Shown: one piece after another, positions 57,053 through 64,000 of the stretch
Layout: every line of letters begins with the position of its first letter
Position numbering within the stretch: position 1 is the first letter of the stretch
DNA from: Bremerella alba
Lineage (GTDB): Bacteria > Planctomycetota > Planctomycetia > Pirellulales > Pirellulaceae
Length of the DNA: 64,000 nucleotides
Assembly: GCF_013618625.1 (NCBI RefSeq)
Contig: NZ_JABRWO010000002.1
Span: 496,001 to 560,000 of the forward strand
Direction: 5' to 3'
Translations under genes and position numbers: made by a program
Notes under the pieces: model-generated
The model's input: the letters and a program-made list of their open reading frames with translations, nothing else
The model's database searches: none
Told to the model about the DNA's origin: nothing

Positions 57053-57931
57053 ATGGAATTCACCGCTGGCTTTGAGCACTTCGTTCGCACGGACGAAGCG
57101 TTGGCTCCTTACACATGGCTAAAACTGGGTGGAAGCGCTGAATATTTCGCGGAACCCACCACCATCGACGAACTGGCAGCCGTTGTGAAGCGTTGCCGCG
57201 AGACTGAGATTCCCGCTCGGGTACTCGGTGGCGGATCGAACCTATTGGTCCACGATGAAGGGGTGCCTGGCCTGGTAATTCTGCTCAACCATCCGACATT
57301 CAGCGGAATTACTATCGATGGCAATCGCATGACCGCAGGGGGCGGTACGAAGCTATCCCACGCTTTGAGTACGTCCGTCGGCGGCGGACTGGCAGGCCTG
57401 GAAGCACTCGCCGGAATACCAGGCACCATTGGTGGTGCGTTGCATGGCAACGCCGGAGCAAATGGCGTGGATGTCGGTCAACGTGTCGTCGAAGCCACCG
57501 TCATGACGCGATCGGGAGAAGTTCAAACGCGGACTGCCCAAGACCTACAGTTCACCTATCGGCAAAGTAGCTTGGATGAATTGGTCATCCTCAACGCGGT
57601 ATTCGAGTTGGAACCAGCAGGCTCGCAAGAACTGACGCGACGCATGCAAAAGTTCTGGATCGTGCAGAAGGCAACCCAACCGGGTGGCTCGGAAAACGTA
57701 GCGTATCTATTCTTCGACCCGCCAGGACTTTCCGCAAGTACGTTGATTGAGCAGTCAGGTCTTAAAGGAACCAAGGTGGGCGGGGCCGAAATTTGCGCGG
57801 AACACGCTAACTTCGTCATCGCTAGCGACGACGCGACCGCCAACGATGTCATTCGACTGGCTGAACTGGTGCAAAGCCGAGTCAAAGAGGTGACTGGTAT
57901 GGATCTTAAGTGCCAGCTGACGGTTTGGTAG
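57053..57931 (+). CDS. murB: UDP-N-acetylenolpyruvoylglucosamine reductase MurB
   Basis: 292 residues. It reduces UDP-GlcNAc-enolpyruvate to UDP-MurNAc with FAD/NADPH in peptidoglycan synthesis. FAD-binding signatures: WLKLGGSAEYF, ARVLGGGSNLLVHD, AGIPGTIGGALHGNAGANG; catalytic Ser in YRQSSLDE. The C-terminus reads GMDLKCQLTVW where the family usually has LExEV, so the expected catalytic Glu is Gln. It sits directly upstream of an ftsQ-like gene, echoing the division/cell-wall cluster. Confidence 0.92.
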   Translation: MEFTAGFEHFVRTDEALAPYTWLKLGGSAEYFAEPTTIDELAAVVKRCRETEIPARVLGGGSNLLVHDEGVPGLVILLNHPTFSGITIDGNRMTAGGGTKLSHALSTSVGGGLAGLEALAGIPGTIGGALHGNAGANGVDVGQRVVEATVMTRSGEVQTRTAQDLQFTYRQSSLDELVILNAVFELEPAGSQELTRRMQKFWIVQKATQPGGSENVAYLFFDPPGLSASTLIEQSGLKGTKVGGAEICAEHANFVIASDDATANDVIRLAELVQSRVKEVTGMDLKCQLTVW

Positions 57932-58012
57932 CAGCGACCTACCAGCAAGCGGCAGTGCCCTCGCAGTGGCCACTTTGGATGCGTTTCTTCCTTAGATTAA
58001 GTTTCACCAATC

Positions 58013-58040
58013 GCTGGTCAAGTTGCCTGGCTTGACCAGC
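58013..58040 (+). terminator. 10-bp stem-loop after murB
   Basis: GCTGGTCAAG and CTTGACCAGC pair perfectly around an 8-base loop, 82 bases after the murB stop. No T-run follows, so termination efficiency is uncertain. Confidence 0.55.
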
Positions 58041-58181
58041 CGATCTGATTTAATGGGCAAGTCTTGAATTCCATAAAAGCGTGTGGAGACGCGTTTATTG
58101 GAATCGAAAGATTCATTATGCTCTGCAATGTCGTAGCGGTGGGTTTCGCCGTCAGCCAAGGATTGGCCAACTTTAACAAGG

Positions 58182-59081
58182 ATGCTTCCATTGAGTCGCA
58201 GCACTCAAACCCGGTCGGGTTTGCTGGGCTTGGGTTCACCACCCGGGCGCCAGCTCATGCTGTGCGTTGTCATCGTTGTAGCCTTCTTGCTGATGATGAC
58301 CGCCGGATGGAATCATTATGCAGAGCAGTTCGCATCTCGCGAAGAGTTCCTGCTTTCGCCGCGCGAAATCTTGATCAGCACGCCGCCTGAGTGGATTCAA
58401 TCAGACGTCTTAATCGATGCTGTTGAAAAGGCCGATCTGCCAGACCAACTCGATCTGAGGGATCGCGAACTCACCAATAAGGTGGCTAATGCGATTTCGG
58501 CGCATGCCTGGGTTCGCAGTGTTCACAAAGTGGTGAAACAATACCCTGCGAGTGTCCTTGTCGAAGTTGAATATCGTAAACCGGTTGCCATGGTCGAAGT
58601 AGAGTTCGTCGACGAAGGCGCCGTCCGACGCGGCTTGATTCCGGTAGACGTTGAAGGAACCGTACTTCCGCCTGGCGACTTCTCACGAATTCAAGCCAAC
58701 GATCGCTACCCACGGATTTTGATTGACCTGAAACGCCCCATGGTCGAAGCCGGCATGAAATGGGATAACCCCCGCGTGCCAGAGGCGGCCCTGATTGCCG
58801 CCGAACTGCTCCCGCATTGGAGCGATCTCAAGCTCAACCGAATCATCTTGAAAGAAGAATCAGGGCAGCACTACGAACTGGAGCTTACCGATCAAACGCG
58901 GATCATCTGGGGAAGTCCACCGGGACAAGAATTGCCCCAAGAGACCATCGCCAAGCACAAAGTTCAGGTCATGCTTCAGAAGTCGGCCGAGTCTGCACTT
59001 TCGAGTCATGAACCCCAGCCATCGCTCGACCTGCGGACCGCTGGCCGAGCGGTAACCGGGCTGACTCAAGTGCATCGGTAA
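58182..59081 (+). CDS. FtsQ/DivIB-like membrane protein
   Basis: 299 residues. One N-terminal membrane helix (~24-44, LMLCVVIVVAFLLMMTAGW). A POTRA-like domain follows (~70-135: VLIDAVEKADLPDQLDLRD, HAWVRSVHKVVKQYPASVLVEVEYRKPVAMVEV), then an FtsQ-like beta domain (GLIPVDVEGTVLPPG). Start could be ATG at 58182 or TTG at 58191, which has AAGGA at better spacing. Downstream of murB, as in dcw clusters; planctomycetes are known to lack FtsZ, so its division role may differ. Confidence 0.8.
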   Translation: MLPLSRSTQTRSGLLGLGSPPGRQLMLCVVIVVAFLLMMTAGWNHYAEQFASREEFLLSPREILISTPPEWIQSDVLIDAVEKADLPDQLDLRDRELTNKVANAISAHAWVRSVHKVVKQYPASVLVEVEYRKPVAMVEVEFVDEGAVRRGLIPVDVEGTVLPPGDFSRIQANDRYPRILIDLKRPMVEAGMKWDNPRVPEAALIAAELLPHWSDLKLNRIILKEESGQHYELELTDQTRIIWGSPPGQELPQETIAKHKVQVMLQKSAESALSSHEPQPSLDLRTAGRAVTGLTQVHR

Positions 59082-59090
59082 AATCAGCGG

Positions 59091-59339
59091 TTAAATGCCT
59101 TGCGATGTATCCGACGAATTAAATATCTCGGAGTCGGAAGGCGTGAGTGAATCGGACGATGCAATCGCTGCCGGAGTTGGCCAACGCTGATCCTGGTTAA
59201 GTTCGGTGCGACGTATTGAAACACACTCTGGTGCTTCAATTCCAATTCGTACGGTCTTGCCGGTGACCCGTAGTACGGTCACGGTGATTCCATTGCCGAT
59301 TTCGATCTTTTCACCGACTCGGCGGCTTAGAACTAACAT
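59091..59339 (-). CDS. csrA: Carbon storage regulator CsrA with extended tail
   Basis: 82 residues; the RNA-binding CsrA core (MLVLSRRVGEKIEIGNGITVTVL, VRIGIEAPECVSIRRTEL) is intact. The C-terminal ~30 residues (Ser/Asp-rich) are an extension beyond the usual ~61-75 residues. It binds GGA in hairpin loops of mRNA leaders and blocks or stabilises translation. It converges on the ftsQ-like gene (10 bases apart). A possible target is the prkA leader at 31350. Confidence 0.93.
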   Translation of the reverse strand: MLVLSRRVGEKIEIGNGITVTVLRVTGKTVRIGIEAPECVSIRRTELNQDQRWPTPAAIASSDSLTPSDSEIFNSSDTSQGI

Positions 59340-59598
59340 AGCGTCCTTGCCTCATACTGAGTGTTGCTGCGAGCTACGCGCCTGCTCGAGGTACCATGGC
59401 CTCAGTTCGCCGGTTCCGTGCAGCGAAGTAGTCTTGTAGCGGAGGATAAAAGAAGAGGTGGAAACCGTAAGGCTTCAACTCTGAGTATAGAAATCTCGCC
59501 GAATCTCGCACGCAAGAAAATGAAGCAAAACCGCAATTTCGTTCCAAAAAAGACAACTATTTTGTGGTTGGGCTATTGACATTAGCGGCCATCAATAA

Positions 59599-61065
59599 TT
59601 ATTCGCCAGGTATCTGATTCAAAGTGTAGTAGAGCACATCATGCCAAAGCGGCTCGCCGCTGGCCTCAAGGATGCCCGGGAAATGTATCTCGTGGATGTG
59701 CCCTTCTTTAACCTGATCGAGGGTAATCTTTACGGACAAGTTGTCCCCAGCCACCTCCACATTCTTGATCGCCGGTTGGGCATGATCTACCTCGGGGCTG
59801 CCATAACTTGACTGATAAATATAGGTATACGTTTCGATATGAATGGCATCGGCCTTCTTCGCAGACTCAGGATCGATCGGTTTCGTGAAATGGACCGTAA
59901 AGCCGTCCGGATTGGCTTGTACGTCGAGCAGGTCAAACGGAGTGACGCCGGTCCAGTTGATTCGCTCTAACGAGAAGGGCTTATTGCCCCTTGAGCCCCA
60001 TCCCCGATTCGTACCGCCGACAAAAAGATTTCCATCCTCGGTCATCCAAAACGGCAACGTCCCTGATCCGATGTCTTCTAAAAACGGAATGCATGCGCCC
60101 TGGTAACGTCCGTTCACTTCTTCCAGGACGACACGCATGATGGTGCTGTGCGACTGATCACCCACGAGCATTTGCCCAGCAAAGGGACCGAACTTTCCTG
60201 CCGAGCGGTCGTAGTCGATGCCGCTGGCCGACTTGCCCATCTTGTTGTAGGGAAACAGCACTGCGGCCGGCATGTACTCAGGGATCTTCTTGGCTTCGAT
60301 ATGAAAGCGGCTGTTGCTTTCGGGTTCTTGGGGACGCTCGCCCATGTTGGGCGCCAATTTATACCAATCGTTGCCGCCTGGGTGCCCCATAAAGTGACCT
60401 GGAACCAAATGCTTCAATCCAGACGTACCGTTCCAGGGGCCTTGGTTATCGGTATAGAAGATGTCACCGGCGGCGTTCATGCCCATTCCACCAGGACTGC
60501 GAACACCGCTGGTCGTGGGCGTGGTCGTACCATCTTCGTTCACACGCAAGCACCATCCACGGTATGGAACCTTGCTGGAAAACGAACCGGTCAGGCAAAG
60601 CGTGACCCAAATGTTTCCTTCCTCGTCGAAACGGGAGCCGAACGCGTACTCGTGGTAATCACCGGAGACTCCCCATCCATCGGACACGATTTCAAACTCA
60701 TCCGCTTCCCCGTCTCCGTCGGTGTCTCGAATGCGTGAAACATCGGTGCGTTGGGTAACGTAAAGCCAACCGTCGCGGTAGGCGAGCCCCAGCACTTCGT
60801 GTAGCCCGTGCGCGTACCGCTTGAAGGTCGTGTCGGTCTCCGGAGAACTTGCCTTGGGGTTCGAGACCATATAGATTTCGCCCCGACGTGAAGCAACGGC
60901 CAGCTTGCCGTCAGGCATCATTTCCATCGCACCGACTTCCAAAACCACGCCTTCGGGAATCGGGAGCGGCGTGATCTGATAGTACTTCTCTTGCTCTTTA
61001 TCCTGGGCGTTTGCCACAACCGCAGAGAAGAGAAAAATCAAAAGCATGGAACTATATCGGAACAT
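59599..61065 (-). CDS. Secreted beta-propeller (sorbosone dehydrogenase/PQQ-like) protein
   Basis: 488 residues with a signal peptide (LLIFLFSAVVANAQ). Beta-propeller repeats resembling the glucose/sorbosone dehydrogenase and PVC-type dehydrogenase family: MEMMPDGKLAVASRRGEIYMV, HGLHEVLGLAYRDGWLYVTQR, RIRDTDGDGEADEFE (Ca-type loop), GGMGMNAAGDIFYTDNQG and HSTIMRVVLE. It lacks the CxxCH haem site of many relatives. It lies 57 bases downstream of the haem cytochrome in the same direction, so electrons could pass to that partner. Confidence 0.8.
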   Translation of the reverse strand: MFRYSSMLLIFLFSAVVANAQDKEQEKYYQITPLPIPEGVVLEVGAMEMMPDGKLAVASRRGEIYMVSNPKASSPETDTTFKRYAHGLHEVLGLAYRDGWLYVTQRTDVSRIRDTDGDGEADEFEIVSDGWGVSGDYHEYAFGSRFDEEGNIWVTLCLTGSFSSKVPYRGWCLRVNEDGTTTPTTSGVRSPGGMGMNAAGDIFYTDNQGPWNGTSGLKHLVPGHFMGHPGGNDWYKLAPNMGERPQEPESNSRFHIEAKKIPEYMPAAVLFPYNKMGKSASGIDYDRSAGKFGPFAGQMLVGDQSHSTIMRVVLEEVNGRYQGACIPFLEDIGSGTLPFWMTEDGNLFVGGTNRGWGSRGNKPFSLERINWTGVTPFDLLDVQANPDGFTVHFTKPIDPESAKKADAIHIETYTYIYQSSYGSPEVDHAQPAIKNVEVAGDNLSVKITLDQVKEGHIHEIHFPGILEASGEPLWHDVLYYTLNQIPGE

Positions 61066-61122
61066 CGGCCAAAGCCTTTAATGCGTAGCTATGGAGTAGT
61101 TAGGAACGAAAAACTTACCGGT

Positions 61123-63852
61123 TTACCAAACGTACTTTAGTTGGAAACTGGTCGGTCGAGAATCATTGGGCACCTCGATCAGCAGGTCGTTCTGTCCAGG
61201 CCGAATGGTTGCTTTCGCTCCTCTGACTTGAAGCTTGAGCCCCTGGCCGATCTGGAACCAGCCATCCTCCAACGCGTGAATTGACTCTCCCGAAAGAGCA
61301 CGGAACATCAACGGCTGCGCGGATGGTCCTTCGACAGTGATCTCCCGATTTAGAGACGAGAACTCGTTCACCTTTTCGGCCTTGATCGCATCGGAAATCG
61401 TTCGATCGCCGAAGCGATAGCGGAACGTCGGGTTGTTGGCCTCATCAAGCCGGTAGCCCAGGAACTGATAGCCTGCGTCTTTTCCGCTGACATCAGGCCA
61501 CCTAGCTGTCGGGCTATCGAGTACGGCGAACGGGGCCCCGCCAGGAAGTTCTACTACGTTGTCGCCCAGCGGTGGCTGGAACCCTTGACCGCGGCCGGTC
61601 CAGTGCCGCGACGCGTCGATGAACGCACCTTGCCAAATGAGGGCCAGGTTCAGGTCGTTGGCGTCAAAGGCGATATTGGCCTTTTCAGGAAAGCCTACAC
61701 CAATAGCGCGGCTGCCGGCTCCTTGGATGAAATTGCGGTAGATAACGGCCTTACGCCAGGCAACCAATTCAATTGGCTGTTCGCCGACGCCATACGGTTT
61801 GGCCGCATTTTCCTGATCGCTCAGGTAGATCCAGATCGCATCAATTTGCTGATCGGCGTCGCCACTGAGGATACTTCGCATGACCGACTTGCCGTTGGGC
61901 CAGGCTGTTGGCATACGCGTTCCCTTGCGAAATCGAGGAGGATCTTTCACATACGCCAGGAACCAATCGTGATTTAAACGTCGGGTCATCAGTGTCATGT
62001 CGATCCCCTGAACGCCGGACGCCTTTTCGCCGCCGAACGTATGACACTTGATGCAACCGAAGACCTTGTCCCCCACCATGTGCCGACCGGTTGCCTTGAT
62101 ACGACCTTCCGTCTCGGGGATTTCAATCGGGGGATGCTCGGGGAGCGTGTCGAGACTTGCGAAGAGATCTTTCAATTGCCCCACGTTTTCTCCACCGAAA
62201 TTCGGCATGACGGTCTGCATGTAGGGACGATCCTTAGCCCCCTCGTTCAATATCTTGGCCATCCAGTTCTGGGTGAGTTTCGCCCCGACACCATCGAGCG
62301 TGGGGGGGATGCGTCCTTCGTCTCCCATCTCCGCTTGGGAGGTATGGAAGTAAGAGTTCAGATCAGCGGTGACGCCGCCAATTTCGTCTCGCTCGTGACA
62401 CGCATAGCAGTTGAAGGTCGCTAGATAACGTCGAACGCGCTGCTCTGGCTCCCAGGCAGCCACGTTCGGCTCTTTGCGTCGCTGGATTGCCGAGGTCAGA
62501 CTTTGGCGTTGGCCTTCGGTTAACTTGAAATCAGGTGCTTTCCCTGGCGAAGCCGCCAGGCAGCCTTGGCTCGTGTCGAGATCGGCCAGGCTCGGACCGT
62601 GCAGGGCCGAAACACCTGGCTTGATATCACCTAGCTGGTGACAGTTGGCGCATCCCAACGAGACGAACTGAATACGCCCCTGCTCCACTTTCTGCGCATC
62701 GATTTGAAATTGATCCGATTGATCTTCAGTCGTCGATCTCTTGGGATCGAGAAAGACGAAATCCGACACGTAGGCATTACGCAGCCCACTGGGCCCATCC
62801 ATCAAGACGTCGAGTGCCTTGACTCCACCTCCATCGAAGTACTCGACACGCAGTTCGTGCATGCCAGATTCGAGACGAATCTTGCCGGAGCGGCGATTTT
62901 TGGGGTGAATGCCGTCATTGTTGACGACCTGCTTTCCATTGATTTCCAGTCGACTGCCGTCGTCGGAATCGAGATGAAAGGTGTAGTCGCCTTGCTGGGC
63001 GATATTCAGATACCCTTCAAACACGAACGCGAAATTGTTCGCTCGCTTTGCCAGACCGATATCGAACGACATGGCCTCGCCAGATTCTTTAGAATCGAGC
63101 TTGGTAAAGTCAGGCAACTCCCTGAAGTTTCCTTCGTAGTATGTGTACTGCAGATTGGCAGGCACTTCGACGTCTAAATCCTGCAGCAGATACTGGGCGA
63201 GTTTCGTTGCTTGATCGGTGTCGAGTCGCAGCGCAGGCATGCGGCCCGAAGCACGAACCTTCAGTGGGTCTTGCAGAAAAGCGGCCAACGAGGGAATCGA
63301 GTACTTCGCTTCTAACGTGCCCAACGGCTTCAGTTGAGCCGCCTCGGCGGGGATTCCTTCGCGAGGACCGTGACAGGCCACACAGCCTATCTCGTGATAC
63401 AGATTCTTGCCTGCGTTGATCTCGCGCGAACGCTTGCGCGACTCTTGCAGTCGCCCTGTAGATGCAAGAAAGTGAGTCAAGTTTTCAATCGCGTCTGCTC
63501 GTTCCTTTGAGGGAATATTCCCGAGCACGTCCGGCATCGTCGCGCCAGGCTTAAGCTGGTGCGGGTCTTTCAGGTACTCACGTAAATACTCTGGCCGCAC
63601 GCGGCTACCGACGAGTGATAAATCGGGCGCGGCCTTGGCAGAGAGATTGCCAAGCTCAGCATCAGATTGCTGATGGCAAGCGACGCAATTGAGTTCGCTC
63701 CACAAGATCTCGCCCCCAGCTGCATCTCGCGACTGACCGTGAAACTGTTGATAACCAGGTATGACGGGCCCCGACTGTGCCCAAAGAGGACCAACACTGA
63801 CGGTTGCGCAAACCCATGCGGCCGTGCAAGTCCAGCGAAACAAGCTCATCAT
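61123..63852 (-). CDS. Secreted five-haem cytochrome c with inserted PA14 domain
   Basis: About 910 residues. Signal peptide from MMSLFRW (63852) ending PLWAQS; an earlier in-frame start at 63927 lies before it. Haem c sites CxxCH: CVACH near 54, CVACH near 155, CANCH near 399, CYACH near 481 and CIKCH near 600. Between the second and third is a PA14 domain (~260-375: YTYYEGNFRELPDF, GDYTFHLDSDDGSRLEINGK, ELRVEYFDGGGVKALDV), a carbohydrate-binding fold. A beta-rich C-terminal domain follows. Probably an extracellular electron-transfer protein tied to glycans and to the propeller protein downstream. Confidence 0.85.
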   Translation of the reverse strand: MMSLFRWTCTAAWVCATVSVGPLWAQSGPVIPGYQQFHGQSRDAAGGEILWSELNCVACHQQSDAELGNLSAKAAPDLSLVGSRVRPEYLREYLKDPHQLKPGATMPDVLGNIPSKERADAIENLTHFLASTGRLQESRKRSREINAGKNLYHEIGCVACHGPREGIPAEAAQLKPLGTLEAKYSIPSLAAFLQDPLKVRASGRMPALRLDTDQATKLAQYLLQDLDVEVPANLQYTYYEGNFRELPDFTKLDSKESGEAMSFDIGLAKRANNFAFVFEGYLNIAQQGDYTFHLDSDDGSRLEINGKQVVNNDGIHPKNRRSGKIRLESGMHELRVEYFDGGGVKALDVLMDGPSGLRNAYVSDFVFLDPKRSTTEDQSDQFQIDAQKVEQGRIQFVSLGCANCHQLGDIKPGVSALHGPSLADLDTSQGCLAASPGKAPDFKLTEGQRQSLTSAIQRRKEPNVAAWEPEQRVRRYLATFNCYACHERDEIGGVTADLNSYFHTSQAEMGDEGRIPPTLDGVGAKLTQNWMAKILNEGAKDRPYMQTVMPNFGGENVGQLKDLFASLDTLPEHPPIEIPETEGRIKATGRHMVGDKVFGCIKCHTFGGEKASGVQGIDMTLMTRRLNHDWFLAYVKDPPRFRKGTRMPTAWPNGKSVMRSILSGDADQQIDAIWIYLSDQENAAKPYGVGEQPIELVAWRKAVIYRNFIQGAGSRAIGVGFPEKANIAFDANDLNLALIWQGAFIDASRHWTGRGQGFQPPLGDNVVELPGGAPFAVLDSPTARWPDVSGKDAGYQFLGYRLDEANNPTFRYRFGDRTISDAIKAEKVNEFSSLNREITVEGPSAQPLMFRALSGESIHALEDGWFQIGQGLKLQVRGAKATIRPGQNDLLIEVPNDSRPTSFQLKYVW

Positions 63853-64000
63853 GCGTGCTGCCAATTGCGGAAAAAATAAATAGGAAAGGCGAGCTTCTAG
63901 GATGCAAAAGGTAGGAGAGTATGGCACCCTAGAAAGAAAGGTTATGGGCCTATTTCATCGCGACCCTACCCAGGTGTCAACTAAGCCGATGCAATTTCTT
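63853..64000. other. Upstream region of the cytochrome gene
   Basis: About 150 bases, AT-rich near 63920-63990; expected to hold the promoter of the cytochrome-propeller pair. No boxes assigned. Confidence 0.35.

Noticed and set aside
58004-58242. Minus-strand frames between murB and the ftsQ-like gene
   Set aside because: Overlap the ftsQ-like start and have no ribosome site or recognisable sequence.

Overview
The window looks like a chromosomal segment from a planctomycete, most likely of the Pirellulaceae (Blastopirellula/Bremerella-like). This is inferred from gene content. It holds a multihaem cytochrome with an inserted PA14 domain, a DUF1080 (3-keto-disaccharide hydrolase-like) protein, secreted EF-hand and Gly/Arg-rich proteins, a YdjY-domain protein, a PrkA/YeaH/SpoVR cluster, and a type II secretion locus with fused PilM/PilN-like and PilO/PilP-like components. 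No rRNA, tRNA, CRISPR array, insertion sequence or phage gene was recognised.

Layout. Positions 1-7.3 kb hold the 3' end of a secretin-short-domain protein with a Gly/Arg tail. A two-component locus on the minus strand follows (487-3954). It appears to be decaying: an in-frame TAA splits a hybrid histidine kinase, a one-base frameshift splits the upstream receiver/ATPase protein, and several catalytic residues are substituted. Next come a pentapeptide-repeat protein, a seven-EF-hand secreted protein and a Spy/LTXXQ-like secreted protein. Positions 7.5-22.8 kb are one long type II secretion/type IV pilus-like locus, in order E, F, G, H, I, J, K, PilM-PilN-like (L), PilO-PilP-like (M-C), giant secretin D and a lipoprotein. 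Positions 22.7-30.6 kb carry a BON protein that overlaps the lipoprotein gene antisense, a large secreted unknown, two hydrolase-fold proteins, DUF2461, DUF1080 and a single-domain response regulator. Positions 31.4-38 kb hold prkA, yeaH, a 67-residue protein, spoVR, another small protein and a HemQ-type coproheme decarboxylase. Positions 38-48 kb carry a small membrane protein, YdjY, a 603-residue unknown, a YggS-YggU pair and an RND efflux pair. Positions 48.3-53.5 kb are information-processing genes on the minus strand (greA, a zinc-ribbon coiled-coil protein, rpoD, dnaG). Positions 54-59.3 kb hold aat, cinA, a cysteine-cluster protein, murB, an ftsQ-like gene and csrA. The last 4.4 kb carry a secreted beta-propeller protein and the five-haem PA14 cytochrome.

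How parts fit. The secretion locus encodes an assembly ATPase, platform, pseudopilins, inner-membrane scaffold and outer-membrane channel. No separate gspC is present; its module appears to be fused to the PilO-like protein. The prefix E-F-G-H-I-J-K-L-M runs with short gaps or overlaps up to a strong terminator at 17.7 kb, and gspD restarts after it. The prkA leader carries a hairpin with GGA in its loop and more GGA in the ribosome site, a typical CsrA target shape, and csrA itself lies in the window. murB followed by an ftsQ-like gene looks like a remnant of the division/cell-wall cluster.
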